Assembly: GCF_003412455.1 (NCBI RefSeq) | Contig: NZ_QTJU01000004.1 | Location: forward strand, 124,001-188,000 | DNA from: Deminuibacter soli | GTDB taxonomy: Bacteria; Bacteroidota; Bacteroidia; Chitinophagales; Chitinophagaceae | Length of the DNA: 64,000 bases | Reading direction: 5' to 3' | In this document: piece after piece, positions 1 through 7,887 of the stretch | How positions within the stretch are numbered: the first letter of the stretch is position 1 | Layout of the letters: each line of letters starts with the position of its first letter | The notes under the pieces: generated by a model | What the model was told of the DNA's origin: nothing | Databases searched by the model: none | Seen by the model: the letters and a program-made list of their open reading frames with translations, nothing else | Translations under genes and position numbers: made by a program

Positions 1-2
1 GT

Positions 3-110
3 AAAGCCGAATCATTACCCGCCGGTTGGGGGGTGATGATGGACGATTTGCTTGCTGGTATTTGTAGTAATGTAGTACTGCAATTAATTGTGAAAAGCGG
101 ACTTTTGTAG
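3..110 (+). CDS. PgpA-like phosphatase, C-terminal end (partial)
   Basis: The 3' end of a gene that begins before the window. The last 35 codons are open and end in TAG at 108-110. They read PAGWGVMMDDLLAGICSN followed by a hydrophobic tail, which matches the C-terminal G-V-M-x-DD-x-x-AG signature of phosphatidylglycerophosphatase A. In Bacteroidota inositol-lipid clusters a PgpA homologue removes the phosphate from phosphatidylinositol phosphate. The downstream phosphatidyltransferase and AUR1-like enzyme make that role more likely here than ordinary phosphatidylglycerol synthesis (inference). The next gene starts 1 nt after the stop, so the two are probably one transcript. Confidence 0.75.
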   Translation, partial: KAESLPAGWGVMMDDLLAGICSNVVLQLIVKSGLL

Positions 111-111
111 C

Positions 112-486
112 ATGTTTACTTTTTTAAAGGCACAGGTTGCTTCATTGACAGGATCGCTGGTTGACTTTCTGACCTTCTTGTTAGCCAAAAACGTAGTGGG
201 TGTGCATTACCTACATGCGAGTATTTATGGAAATGTAATGGGAGCCATTACGAATTTTTGCATGGGCCGTATCTGGGTTTTCGAGGCCAGGCAAAAACAG
301 GCTGCTCCTGTTCAAATGATTAAATACCTGCTCGTATGGTGTGGCAATGTAGCCCTAAACTCGGGTGGATTATACCTGGCTGTGCATTATTTAAAATTAG
401 AAGAAACAATCGCAAAAGTCATCGTTTCCGTAATTGTAGGCTTCAGCTATAACTACCTGCTTCAGAAAAAATTTGTGTTTAAATAG
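112..486 (+). CDS. GtrA family membrane protein
   Basis: A 124-residue GtrA-type protein with four predicted membrane helices and little else. Typical GtrA features are the early FLKAQVASL segment, the N-x-x-G-A-I-T-N-F loop near residue 45 followed by R-x-W-V-F, and the C-terminal NYLLQKKFVF ending. GtrA proteins are thought to help move lipid-linked sugars or polar lipid head groups across the inner membrane. It lies 1 nt after a PgpA-like phosphatase and 8 nt before a DUF5686 gene, so it is probably part of the lipid operon and may act on an inositol lipid or its glycosylated form (inference). Confidence 0.85.
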   Translation: MFTFLKAQVASLTGSLVDFLTFLLAKNVVGVHYLHASIYGNVMGAITNFCMGRIWVFEARQKQAAPVQMIKYLLVWCGNVALNSGGLYLAVHYLKLEETIAKVIVSVIVGFSYNYLLQKKFVFK

Positions 487-494
487 ATTGTAAG

Positions 495-3068
495 ATGAAT
501 TATTCAGGTGAACTACTGGTTATAAGAAGAAAATGGTGGTTAACGGTGCTTTTCTTTATCGGAATGTTACAGGGCTTTGCCCAAACTCCGCAGGTTGTAC
601 TGAGCGGTACTGTTAAGGATGCCTCGAATGGCAATCCCATTAATAATGCGAGCATTTATGTGCCGGGTTATAAAGGCGTTATTTCTACCGATTCAAGCGG
701 TGCCTTCCGGGTTACCATTGATCATTACTTCAAACAAATTACCATTGCCCTGGTAGGGTATAAAAGGCAGATTGTCAACATCACGCAGGGTAAGGAAAGC
801 GGGCTGGACATTTCCCTGTATTCTACCGAGAACGATTTGAACAACGTTACGGTAAGTACAAAGAAAAGGGCCAAATACCGCAATAAAGACAACCCGGCGG
901 TAGAACTCATCCGCAAGGTGGTGGCCAATAAAGACAAAAACCGCCCTGAACATTACGATTACGTACAATACGAAAAATACGAAAAGCTGCAGGTTTCACT
1001 GAGCCGCTTTTCTGAAAAAATGGCCAACAGCAAACTGTTGCGCAACTATCATTTCCTGTTCGAGAATGTAGATACCACCAAAATTGAAGGCAAAAGCCTG
1101 GTGCCTGTTTATCTCGAAGAGAAAATATCTGATGAATACTACCGCAAAAACCCCTACAAGAAAAAGGTTTTTGTAAAAGGTGACCAGAAGGTTAACTACG
1201 GCGAATTTATTGACAACAACGGCGTAAGCACCTACCTGAACCGCCTGTACCAGGATATTGACATTTACGACAACAGCATATCACTGTTTACCAACCAGTT
1301 TGTAAGCCCTATTTCCAATGCGGCGCCCGACCTGTATATGTTCTTTATCCGTGACACGGTAGAACTGGAAGGCAAAAAACTGGTGAAACTGTATTTCACC
1401 CCCCGCAATACCAATGACCTGCTGTTTCGCGGCACCATGTGGATTACGCTCGACGGCAACTACGCTGTGCAGAAGCTGGAAATGTTTACCAGCAAAAACA
1501 TCAACCTGAACTTTGTGCGCGAAATGAAAATTGAGCAGAGTTTTGAAAAGAACCCTGACGGCCGTTTTCACCTGAGCAAAAGTGATGTGATGGCAGAAGC
1601 CGGTTTATCGCGCAATGGCAAAACCAACGGTATTTACGGCGAACGCAGCGTGAGCTTTAAAGACTATGTAATTGATTCGGCCAAAGACGATAAGTTTTAT
1701 GAAGGTGCCAGCGAGGTGGTTGCCGAAAATTCTGCTGCCCAAACTGACAGCTTCTGGCAGGAGCACCGCCACGATACCCTGAGCCGCGCAGAAGCCAAGG
1801 TATACCATAACATTGACAGCCTGCGTAATATGACCTCGTACAAACGCATGATGGATATTGCCAACCTGCTGTTTGTAGGATACAAAAGCTTCGGCAAATT
1901 TGAAATCGGTCCGGCGAACGCGTTTTACAGCTTTAACCCGGTGGAAGGTTTCCGTTTGCGTTTCGGTGGGCGTACCACGCCATTGCTGAGCAAGCGTATT
2001 TATTTTGAAACATACGGTGCTTATGGTTTCAAAGACAAAAAATGGAAAGGCTACCTGGGTGTAACGTATTCCATCAACAATAAATCTATTTACGAGTTCC
2101 CGCTCAATTATATCCGCGCCAGCGTACAAAGGGAAACTTCTATTCCCGGTCAAAACCTGGCGTTTGTTCAGGAAGACAACTTCCTGCTGTCGTTTAAACG
2201 TGGCAACAACGATAAATGGCTGTACAACGATTATTATAAACTGGACTATGTGCACGAGCTGGCCAACCACCTGTCGTACACCTTCGGTTTCAAATACTGG
2301 AAACAAACACCAGCGGGCCAGATTCAATACATCAAAGCCAGCGACGGGCAGAACGTAGACAACATTACCACTTCGGAAGTAAATGCCAGCATCCGCTGGG
2401 CACCGCACGAGCAGTTTTACAACAACAAAGTGTACCGACTGCCCATTATCAATAAATACCCTATTCTTACTTTTATGTACAGCAGGGGTATTAAAGGCCT
2501 GTTCAACGGTGAATACAGTTACAACAGGTTTGACCTGCGTATAGACAAGCGGGCATACATGAGCTGGCTGGGTTACAGCGACCTGGTAATTACCGGCAGT
2601 TATTTAACCGGTCAGCTGCCCTACCCGTTGCTGGATATTCACCATGCCAACCAAACCTATGCCTACCAGCTGGATTCGTACAACATGATGAACTTCCTGG
2701 AGTTTGTGAACGACCACTATGTAGCGCTGAGCATTGACCACCACTTTAACGGCCTGTTGTTTAACAGGATACCTTTGTTCCGCAAACTGAAATGGCGTGA
2801 AGTGCTGGAGGCAAAAGTGATTTATGGCGGTGTGCGTGACGAAAACGATCCGTCGAAGAACGCGAATGTGTACAAATACCCCAGCGATCCCGTTACCGGT
2901 GCGCCCACTACCTTTACCATGAATGGCCGCCCTTATATTGAGGGAGGTATCGGTATTACCAATATATTCAGGGTAATAAGGGTTGACCTGGTAAAAAGGT
3001 TTACCTATCTTGAAAACCCGGACATTGCGACCTGGGGTATCAGGGTGCGTTATAAATTTGATTTTTAA
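495..3068 (+). CDS. DUF5686 outer-membrane protein with carboxypeptidase-like regulatory domain
   Basis: An 857-residue protein. A signal peptide ends near FAQ (about residue 30). A carboxypeptidase-D regulatory-like beta-sandwich follows (VVLSGTVKDASNGNPINNASI, residues about 34-110), then a long DUF5686 region that starts with the conserved NPAVELIRKVV segment. The C-terminal half is rich in alternating aromatic strands and ends in RVRYKFDF, as expected for an outer-membrane beta barrel. The family's function is unknown. It sits between GtrA and a phosphatidyltransferase gene, which suggests a role in handling lipid or envelope components. A full-length paralogue lies at 15388-17949 on the other strand. 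Confidence 0.85.
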   Translation: MNYSGELLVIRRKWWLTVLFFIGMLQGFAQTPQVVLSGTVKDASNGNPINNASIYVPGYKGVISTDSSGAFRVTIDHYFKQITIALVGYKRQIVNITQGKESGLDISLYSTENDLNNVTVSTKKRAKYRNKDNPAVELIRKVVANKDKNRPEHYDYVQYEKYEKLQVSLSRFSEKMANSKLLRNYHFLFENVDTTKIEGKSLVPVYLEEKISDEYYRKNPYKKKVFVKGDQKVNYGEFIDNNGVSTYLNRLYQDIDIYDNSISLFTNQFVSPISNAAPDLYMFFIRDTVELEGKKLVKLYFTPRNTNDLLFRGTMWITLDGNYAVQKLEMFTSKNINLNFVREMKIEQSFEKNPDGRFHLSKSDVMAEAGLSRNGKTNGIYGERSVSFKDYVIDSAKDDKFYEGASEVVAENSAAQTDSFWQEHRHDTLSRAEAKVYHNIDSLRNMTSYKRMMDIANLLFVGYKSFGKFEIGPANAFYSFNPVEGFRLRFGGRTTPLLSKRIYFETYGAYGFKDKKWKGYLGVTYSINNKSIYEFPLNYIRASVQRETSIPGQNLAFVQEDNFLLSFKRGNNDKWLYNDYYKLDYVHELANHLSYTFGFKYWKQTPAGQIQYIKASDGQNVDNITTSEVNASIRWAPHEQFYNNKVYRLPIINKYPILTFMYSRGIKGLFNGEYSYNRFDLRIDKRAYMSWLGYSDLVITGSYLTGQLPYPLLDIHHANQTYAYQLDSYNMMNFLEFVNDHYVALSIDHHFNGLLFNRIPLFRKLKWREVLEAKVIYGGVRDENDPSKNANVYKYPSDPVTGAPTTFTMNGRPYIEGGIGITNIFRVIRVDLVKRFTYLENPDIATWGIRVRYKFDF

Positions 3069-3101
3069 CGATTGCGTGAATGCTATATAAATGGCTTGAT
3101 T

Positions 3102-4424
3102 ATGGGAGACAAACCTTTGCGCGTTAAACTGCAACATGGAATTTATAAGGTGATTGATCCGTTTGTAAAAATGCTGATCAAAATAGGGTTCACCCCCAAC
3201 TCGGTAACCACTACCGGTTTTATTCTCAACCTCGGCGTTGCCTTCATATTTGTGCTGGGCGGTGAAGAGGGCAACCGCGGCGACCTGCGTTATGTAGGCT
3301 GGGCCGGCGGCCTGATTTTATTTGCCGGCCTGTTTGATATGCTCGACGGCCAGGTGGCCAGGCTGGGCAATATGAGCTCTACTTTCGGCGCCATGTACGA
3401 TTCGGTGCTTGACCGCTACAGCGAACTGTTTATGTTTCTCGGTATTTGTTATTACCTGGTGGCGCATCACTACCTGCTCAGTTCTTTGTTTGCCTTCATT
3501 GCCCTTATCGGCTCCATGATGGTGAGCTATACAAGGGCACGTGCAGAAGGCCTGGGTATTGAATGCAAAGGCGGACTGATGCAGCGTCCCGAACGTGTAG
3601 TGCTGATTGGTGTTTCGGCGCTGGCCTGCGGCATTACTGCGCATTACATTGGCGGTAACTACAAATTGTATGTTCCGGGCATTTCGTTTCATGTGTTTGA
3701 AACCATGTCTATTTTCACGATACCTGTTACCGTACTCGCGATATTGAGCAATATCACGGCTTTCAGGCGCCTGTTCGATTCGAAGCGTGCACTGGATTTG
3801 CGTGATAAAGAATTGCAGGAACAAAAAAAAACAACAGTAACCACGCCGCGTAAGGTAAATGTGCTGCCGGTAATAATTGGATTAGCCCTGGCAGTGAGCC
3901 TGCCTTTTGCTTCACAGGCAGCAAACGGTGGCCCCGATTCATTGCCTGTACCTACCGGCAACCCCAAGCAACTGTTTTACCTGCAGCGCACACCCAACAG
4001 CAATACCATTGTTGTAGAACTGAACAACCAAAGCAATGGCGAAATTAACCAGGACGATCCCGTGCATGTGTTCTGGATACGCTACACCGAACAGGGCCAG
4101 CGCCAGGAACTGAACTTTATTCAGCGCGTGTTTGCCTACGGCATCAAAAACAAGAAGCTGGGCACCGACAAATGGCAGCTGCATTTTGTGTGCTACAAAA
4201 AATACAATATGTACCTGATGAAAGCCCCGAACGACGGGAAGTTTCATGCTTACGGGTACATACAAAACAAACTGGTGATCATTAACCGCATGTACATTAA
4301 GGTGAACGGTGGCAGCTTCTGGTCGCCCAATGTAGAATATGTGCAACTGGATGGGTTAGACCCCGTGACGAATACGCTGATGACGGAAAGGATTAAGGTG
4401 AAGAAGGAAGAGGAAGGGTCGTGA
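3102..4424 (+). CDS. CDP-alcohol phosphatidyltransferase fused to DUF4833 (probable phosphatidylinositol-phosphate synthase)
   Basis: The protein is 440 residues from the ATG at 3102; an in-frame TTG at 3072 is less likely. Residues 1-245 are an integral membrane CDP-alcohol phosphatidyltransferase. The full catalytic motif is visible: D79-x2-D82-G83-x2-A86-R87-x8-G96-x3-D100-x3-D104. These enzymes transfer a phosphatidyl group from a CDP-lipid to an alcohol; the context suggests inositol phosphate. A Lys-rich linker and a hydrophobic stretch ending in Ala-rich sequence (about 253-272) look like an embedded signal peptide. Residues from about 285 to the end match DUF4833, a beta-rich domain that would then be periplasmic. 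The two halves are usually separate genes, so the fusion is unusual. Acceptor specificity is inferred from neighbours only. Confidence 0.85.
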   Translation: MGDKPLRVKLQHGIYKVIDPFVKMLIKIGFTPNSVTTTGFILNLGVAFIFVLGGEEGNRGDLRYVGWAGGLILFAGLFDMLDGQVARLGNMSSTFGAMYDSVLDRYSELFMFLGICYYLVAHHYLLSSLFAFIALIGSMMVSYTRARAEGLGIECKGGLMQRPERVVLIGVSALACGITAHYIGGNYKLYVPGISFHVFETMSIFTIPVTVLAILSNITAFRRLFDSKRALDLRDKELQEQKKTTVTTPRKVNVLPVIIGLALAVSLPFASQAANGGPDSLPVPTGNPKQLFYLQRTPNSNTIVVELNNQSNGEINQDDPVHVFWIRYTEQGQRQELNFIQRVFAYGIKNKKLGTDKWQLHFVCYKKYNMYLMKAPNDGKFHAYGYIQNKLVIINRMYIKVNGGSFWSPNVEYVQLDGLDPVTNTLMTERIKVKKEEEGS

Positions 4425-4500
4425 GTGGTGAGTAGTGAGTGGTGAGTGGTGAGTAGTGAGGAGATCATTGGTGAATAGTGAATAGGCAATAGTGAATGAC
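4425..4500 (+). repeat. Low-complexity GTGAGTAGTGAG-type repeat
   Basis: The stretch directly after the phosphatidyltransferase stop is built from near-identical short units (GTGAGTAGTGAGTGGTGAG, then GTGAATAGTGAATAGG and similar). Similar degenerate units are common between genes in Chitinophagaceae and some other bacteria. No function is assigned. Open frames that cross this block come from the repetition and are not genes. Confidence 0.7.
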
Positions 4501-4503
4501 CGG

Positions 4504-4770
4504 AGCGAAGACTTGTTGCTGGTGGGGACACCAGGCAACGGCGTAAGGGGAGAGCGAAGGATTTTGTTGAAGAACTAAGCGAAGGTTTGTTGCTGGTGAG
4601 GACACCAGGCAACGGCGTAAGGCGAGAGCGAAGGATTTCGTTGAAGAACTAGCGAAGATTTGTTGCTGGTGGGGACACCAGGCAACGGCGTAAGGGGAGA
4701 GCGAAGGATTTTGTTGAAGTGCTAAGCGAAGATTTGTTGCTGGTGAGGCACCGGGCAACGGTGTGAATGC
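4504..4770 (+). repeat. Tandem palindromic (REP-like) repeat, 73-74 bp period, about 3.6 copies
   Basis: Copies begin at AGCGAAG at 4504, 4578, 4651 and 4725, giving periods of 74, 73 and 74 bp; the last copy is partial. Each full unit carries a stem-loop, TTGCTGGTG-GGGA-CACCAGGCAA at 4516-4538 in copy 1, with one bulged G in the right arm. A conserved GGCGTAAGGGGAGAGCGAAGGAT tail is split by small substitutions. A diverged single copy with the same layout lies at about 41808-41866. This fits a dispersed REP/BIME-like element. It sits between two genes of one operon and could affect transcript ends or stability (inference). Confidence 0.8.
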
Positions 4771-4787
4771 GGTGGCTGCGTTTCAAA

Positions 4788-4935
4788 GTTCAGTTGTATT
4801 ACCCTGTACTATTTGAACAATTAAACTATGGAACAATTGAACCTCAGGTGCATGTTCGAAGTTTCAAAGTTCAAAAGTTCAATTTTATTACCTGTATTCG
4901 TTTGAACAATTGAACAATGAAACAGTTGAACCATC
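4788..4935. repeat. Imperfect direct repeat of TTCAAAGTTCAA / TTGAACAATTGAAC units
   Basis: Two imperfect copies, about 4788-4846 and 4860-4934, each start with GTTTCAAAGTTCA, have a TTATTACC(C)TGTA middle, and end with TTTGAACAATT(A/G)AAC and a further TTGAACC. The two ends of each copy are roughly inverted to each other (GTTCAA versus TTGAAC). A similar piece (GAACAATTGAAC) occurs just before the serine hydrolase gene at about 41932. I see no coding potential; the copies lie within the leader of the next gene. Confidence 0.6.
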
Positions 4936-4987
4936 ATGTAGCGGGTTGTGTGCGTGGGAAGCAGGTTTTTTAATTTTAAATGTGGAC

Positions 4988-5959
4988 ATGGATCAAACAG
5001 ATATATCTACTGCTGCGGTAAATAAAGCGACCGCAGAAAAGGCTTCGTTGTATAGCGCTAAAAGCTTTCGCTTTGCCGGCGTGGTTTCATTGGGATACTT
5101 ATTGCTTTCTTATGTGCTGATCGGGTTTAAGACAGATCAGCTGATACTGATCGCCTTATTCAACTTCTTGTATTTTGCTTCGCAGATTACCCGCAAGTTT
5201 GTTACCGGGTTCTCCGTGTTTTTTATTTTCTGGATCATTTTCGATTACATGAAGGCGTTCCCCAATTTTAAGTACAATACGGTACACATCGGGGAACTGT
5301 ACCATGCAGAAAAACACCTGTTTGGCATTCATACTGCTACGGGTGTGGTAACGCCCAACGAATACCTGGCCATACATCATGCATTGCCGCTGGATATTTT
5401 TACCGGTATGTGTTACCTGTGCTGGGTGCCTGTGCCGCTGATATTTGCGGGTTACCTGTTCTTCCGCAACCGCATGCAGTTTTTTTACTTTTCACTTACT
5501 TTCCTGCTTGTTAATATTATTGGTTTTATCGGGTACTATATTTATCCCGCCGCTCCGCCATGGTATGTTATGCAGCACGGGTTCGACTTTAATTTCGCCA
5601 CACCGGGTAATACAGCCGGGCTTGCACGGTTTGATGCCTTTTTCAACGTGCATATATTTGCCGGCCTGTACAGCAAAAGCTCGAATGTATTTGCTGCCAT
5701 GCCTTCATTGCATGCGGCGTACATGCTGATTGTTTTGTACTATGGTATAAAGTTCAGGATGGGATGGCTGAACCTGTTGTTCGCGATAATACTGGGCGGT
5801 ATCTGGTTTTCGGCGGTGTACAATGCTCACCACTATGTGCTGGATGTGCTGGCCGGTATATCCTGCGCCATTTTGGGCATTGCGCTGTTCCAGTGGTTTG
5901 TGAACCGCACAGGGCCCGGCAATAAAATGATGCATCACCTGGTTACCATTACCACGTAA
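4988..5959 (+). CDS. AUR1-like PAP2-family inositol phosphorylceramide synthase (probable)
   Basis: A 323-residue membrane protein; the ATG at 4988 is preferred over one 78 nt upstream inside the repeat leader. It has several hydrophobic helices and the PAP2/AUR1 catalytic motifs: a PAAPPWY motif near residues 188-194, PSLHAA with His242, and H282-x3-D286 in AHHYVLD. The APPWY motif is typical of AUR1-type inositol phosphorylceramide synthases, which move phosphoinositol from phosphatidylinositol to ceramide. Bacteroidota make sphingolipids, and the phosphatidyltransferase gene lies just upstream. A generic PAP2 lipid phosphatase remains possible. The 560 bp repeat-rich gap upstream leaves open whether it is co-transcribed with the phosphatidyltransferase. 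Confidence 0.8.
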   Translation: MDQTDISTAAVNKATAEKASLYSAKSFRFAGVVSLGYLLLSYVLIGFKTDQLILIALFNFLYFASQITRKFVTGFSVFFIFWIIFDYMKAFPNFKYNTVHIGELYHAEKHLFGIHTATGVVTPNEYLAIHHALPLDIFTGMCYLCWVPVPLIFAGYLFFRNRMQFFYFSLTFLLVNIIGFIGYYIYPAAPPWYVMQHGFDFNFATPGNTAGLARFDAFFNVHIFAGLYSKSSNVFAAMPSLHAAYMLIVLYYGIKFRMGWLNLLFAIILGGIWFSAVYNAHHYVLDVLAGISCAILGIALFQWFVNRTGPGNKMMHHLVTITT

Positions 5960-5972
5960 CCAGGTTTATTTT

Positions 5973-6602
5973 TTAGTCTGCTTTTACTGAATCGAGCAGC
6001 ATTTGCTGTATCATGGTGAGGCGCTCTTTGATGAGTTGCTCCATTTGCGCTTCTGACAAAGAGAACATGCGCTGGAACATATTCTTTGCTACAAAAGGAA
6101 ATGCGCAGAGCGATAGCATGTTCATGATCAGCATGGTGGCGTCTGCTTTTATTTCACCTCTTGCATTGGCTTCTTCAATTTCTTTTTTGAACAGCAGCAT
6201 GGGCCTGTCTTTGCCATTGCAGAAAATAAGCTGGTCGAGCAATTCGGGGTGTTGCGCAAATTCGTTGATAAAGAAGCCGTCGAGATCAGGGTTTTCGAGT
6301 GCATCACACACAAAGTTCTCTGCGAAGGCGACAATCTTTTCCCGGATAGGCAGCGAGGAGCGGAGCACAGTATTGAGGCGGCCATACATTTTTTCTATCA
6401 CCTCTTTGAACACCATTTCAAACAAATTTTCCTTACTTCTGAAATAGTAGTGAAGCATAGCCCTGTTGATACCGGCTATATCGGCAATTTCCTGGAGCCT
6501 GGCGCCTTTTAAACCGTCGCGCAGAAAAACCTTGCGCGCAGCCGATTTTATTGCTGCTTCTACATTAAGGCAATTCTCAGCAGTAGGTGTAGTGACATTC
6601 AT
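5973..6602 (-). CDS. TetR/AcrR family transcriptional regulator
   Basis: A 209-residue protein with an N-terminal TetR DNA-binding domain. The helix-turn-helix reads LQEIADIAGINRAMLHYYFRSKENLF at about residues 40-65, preceded by AARKVFLRDG. The C-terminal ligand-binding part is all-helical and not informative about the inducer. It converges with the AUR1-like gene (13 nt between stops), and the nearest genes give no clear target. TetR proteins usually repress a nearby efflux or metabolic gene; none lies directly beside its promoter except the diketogulonate reductase gene about 250 bp away on the other strand. Regulation of that gene is possible but not shown. Confidence 0.88.
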   Translation of the reverse strand: MNVTTPTAENCLNVEAAIKSAARKVFLRDGLKGARLQEIADIAGINRAMLHYYFRSKENLFEMVFKEVIEKMYGRLNTVLRSSLPIREKIVAFAENFVCDALENPDLDGFFINEFAQHPELLDQLIFCNGKDRPMLLFKKEIEEANARGEIKADATMLIMNMLSLCAFPFVAKNMFQRMFSLSEAQMEQLIKERLTMIQQMLLDSVKAD

Positions 6603-6852
6603 AATTCTACCGTTCGGATTTTAAAAATGCAGCAGTTCAACGGTTGCTTGGATACTGTAAGTTACCGATAAAATTGCATTGCATATTGAATATGCGGCAA
6701 ACTACTGTAAAATTACTAACGATGATATACCTGTAAAAGTTGGGTATCACCTTAAATAATACACATGCTTACACTACTTTGCAGTAAAGCATTGCAGGCC
6801 TGCGCAACAACCAATTGCCATGCGGGTTGTTACTACCATAAACGAACGCTCC

Positions 6853-7860
6853 ATGAAAATTTCCTATCCTGTTTTATATACGCAGCTGCACCAGGTGCTG
6901 CTTTCACTGGGCTTTACCGAAGCAAAAGCTGCTTTATGTGCAGGCATATTTGCAGGCAACAGTCGTGACGGCGTTTACTCGCATGGATTAAACCGTTTTC
7001 CTGTTTTTGTACAGGCCGTAAAAGAAGGTATTGTGCACAAAGATGCTGAGCCGGTAACAACAGGCAGCAACGGTACAGTTGAATATTGGGACGGCCGGCT
7101 GGCGCCTGGTATGTATACTGCCACACTGGCCATGCAGCGTGCAACAGCGCTGGCCAAAAGCAATGGCATGGGCTGTGTATCGGTAAAAAATACCAATCAC
7201 TGGATGCGTGGTGGCACCTATGGCTGGCAGGCTGCGGCAGCAGGCTGCATTGGTATCTGTGCTACCAACACCATTGCCAACATGCCACCCTGGGGAGGCA
7301 CTTTGCCCAGGCTGGGCAATAACCCGCTGGTGATTGCCGTACCGCATGGCGATGCACCGGTGGTGCTGGATATGGCGATGTCGCAATATTCGTATGGCAA
7401 GTTGCAGGAATACAGTCTTACAGGCCGCGAACTGCCGGTGGCCGGTGGTTACAATGCAGCCGGGGAGTTAACCACCAACCCGCAGCAGATCATGGATACC
7501 AAAAGAACATTGCCGGCGGGTTTCTGGAAAGGTTCCGGTTTGTCGATGGTGCTCGATGTGCTGGTCACCGCACTCAGCGGCGGGCAGTCGGTAGCACAGA
7601 TAACCGCCAACGGAACAGAGTACGGTTTGTCGCAGTTTTTTCTTTGCATAGATGCCCAAACCCTGCAGCAGCAAAGCATTGACGAAATTATTGCCTACAC
7701 CAGAACAGCGGTGCCTGCCGGCGAAAACGGCGCTGTGTATTACCCGGGCGAGCAAACCCTGGCTACGCGCCTGCGCAATGAAAAAGACGGCATACCGGTA
7801 AATGAACACATCTGGCAAAGCGTGCTTGACATGACGGCATCGTTAGCCGGCACACGATAA
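6853..7860 (+). CDS. dlgD: 2,3-diketo-L-gulonate reductase (Ldh/MDH-II family oxidoreductase)
   Basis: The protein is 335 residues from the ATG at 6853, which aligns with the start of E. coli YiaK/DlgD. It matches that enzyme closely as I recall it: GVYSHGLNRFP with His44 as the catalytic acid, NHWMRGG-YGWQAA, NTIANMPPWG, VVLDMAMSQ and FWKGSGLSMVLD. The family uses NAD(P)H in an unusual fold; DlgD reduces 2,3-diketo-L-gulonate in L-ascorbate/L-xylulose catabolism. No other ascorbate or gulonate pathway genes lie in the window, so the physiological substrate could be a related keto acid. The LacI regulator gene beside it (stops 27 nt apart) is a plausible regulator. Confidence 0.82.
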   Translation: MKISYPVLYTQLHQVLLSLGFTEAKAALCAGIFAGNSRDGVYSHGLNRFPVFVQAVKEGIVHKDAEPVTTGSNGTVEYWDGRLAPGMYTATLAMQRATALAKSNGMGCVSVKNTNHWMRGGTYGWQAAAAGCIGICATNTIANMPPWGGTLPRLGNNPLVIAVPHGDAPVVLDMAMSQYSYGKLQEYSLTGRELPVAGGYNAAGELTTNPQQIMDTKRTLPAGFWKGSGLSMVLDVLVTALSGGQSVAQITANGTEYGLSQFFLCIDAQTLQQQSIDEIIAYTRTAVPAGENGAVYYPGEQTLATRLRNEKDGIPVNEHIWQSVLDMTASLAGTR

Positions 7861-7887
7861 CAGCTTTGTGTTTAAACGACACAATTG

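Noticed and set aside
1605-2408. Long minus-strand open frame inside the DUF5686 gene
   Set aside because: It lies in full antisense to a clear coding sequence and has no family features; such shadows are common in GC-balanced coding DNA.
4250-4758. Minus-strand frames across the repeat block
   Set aside because: Their sequence is a product of the repeated units (repeated LRLVLQQNPSLSPYAVAW-type strings), not a conserved protein.
4504-4770. CRISPR-like array
   Set aside because: The copies are whole-unit tandem repeats with a stem-loop and no unique spacers of constant length; no cas genes are present.
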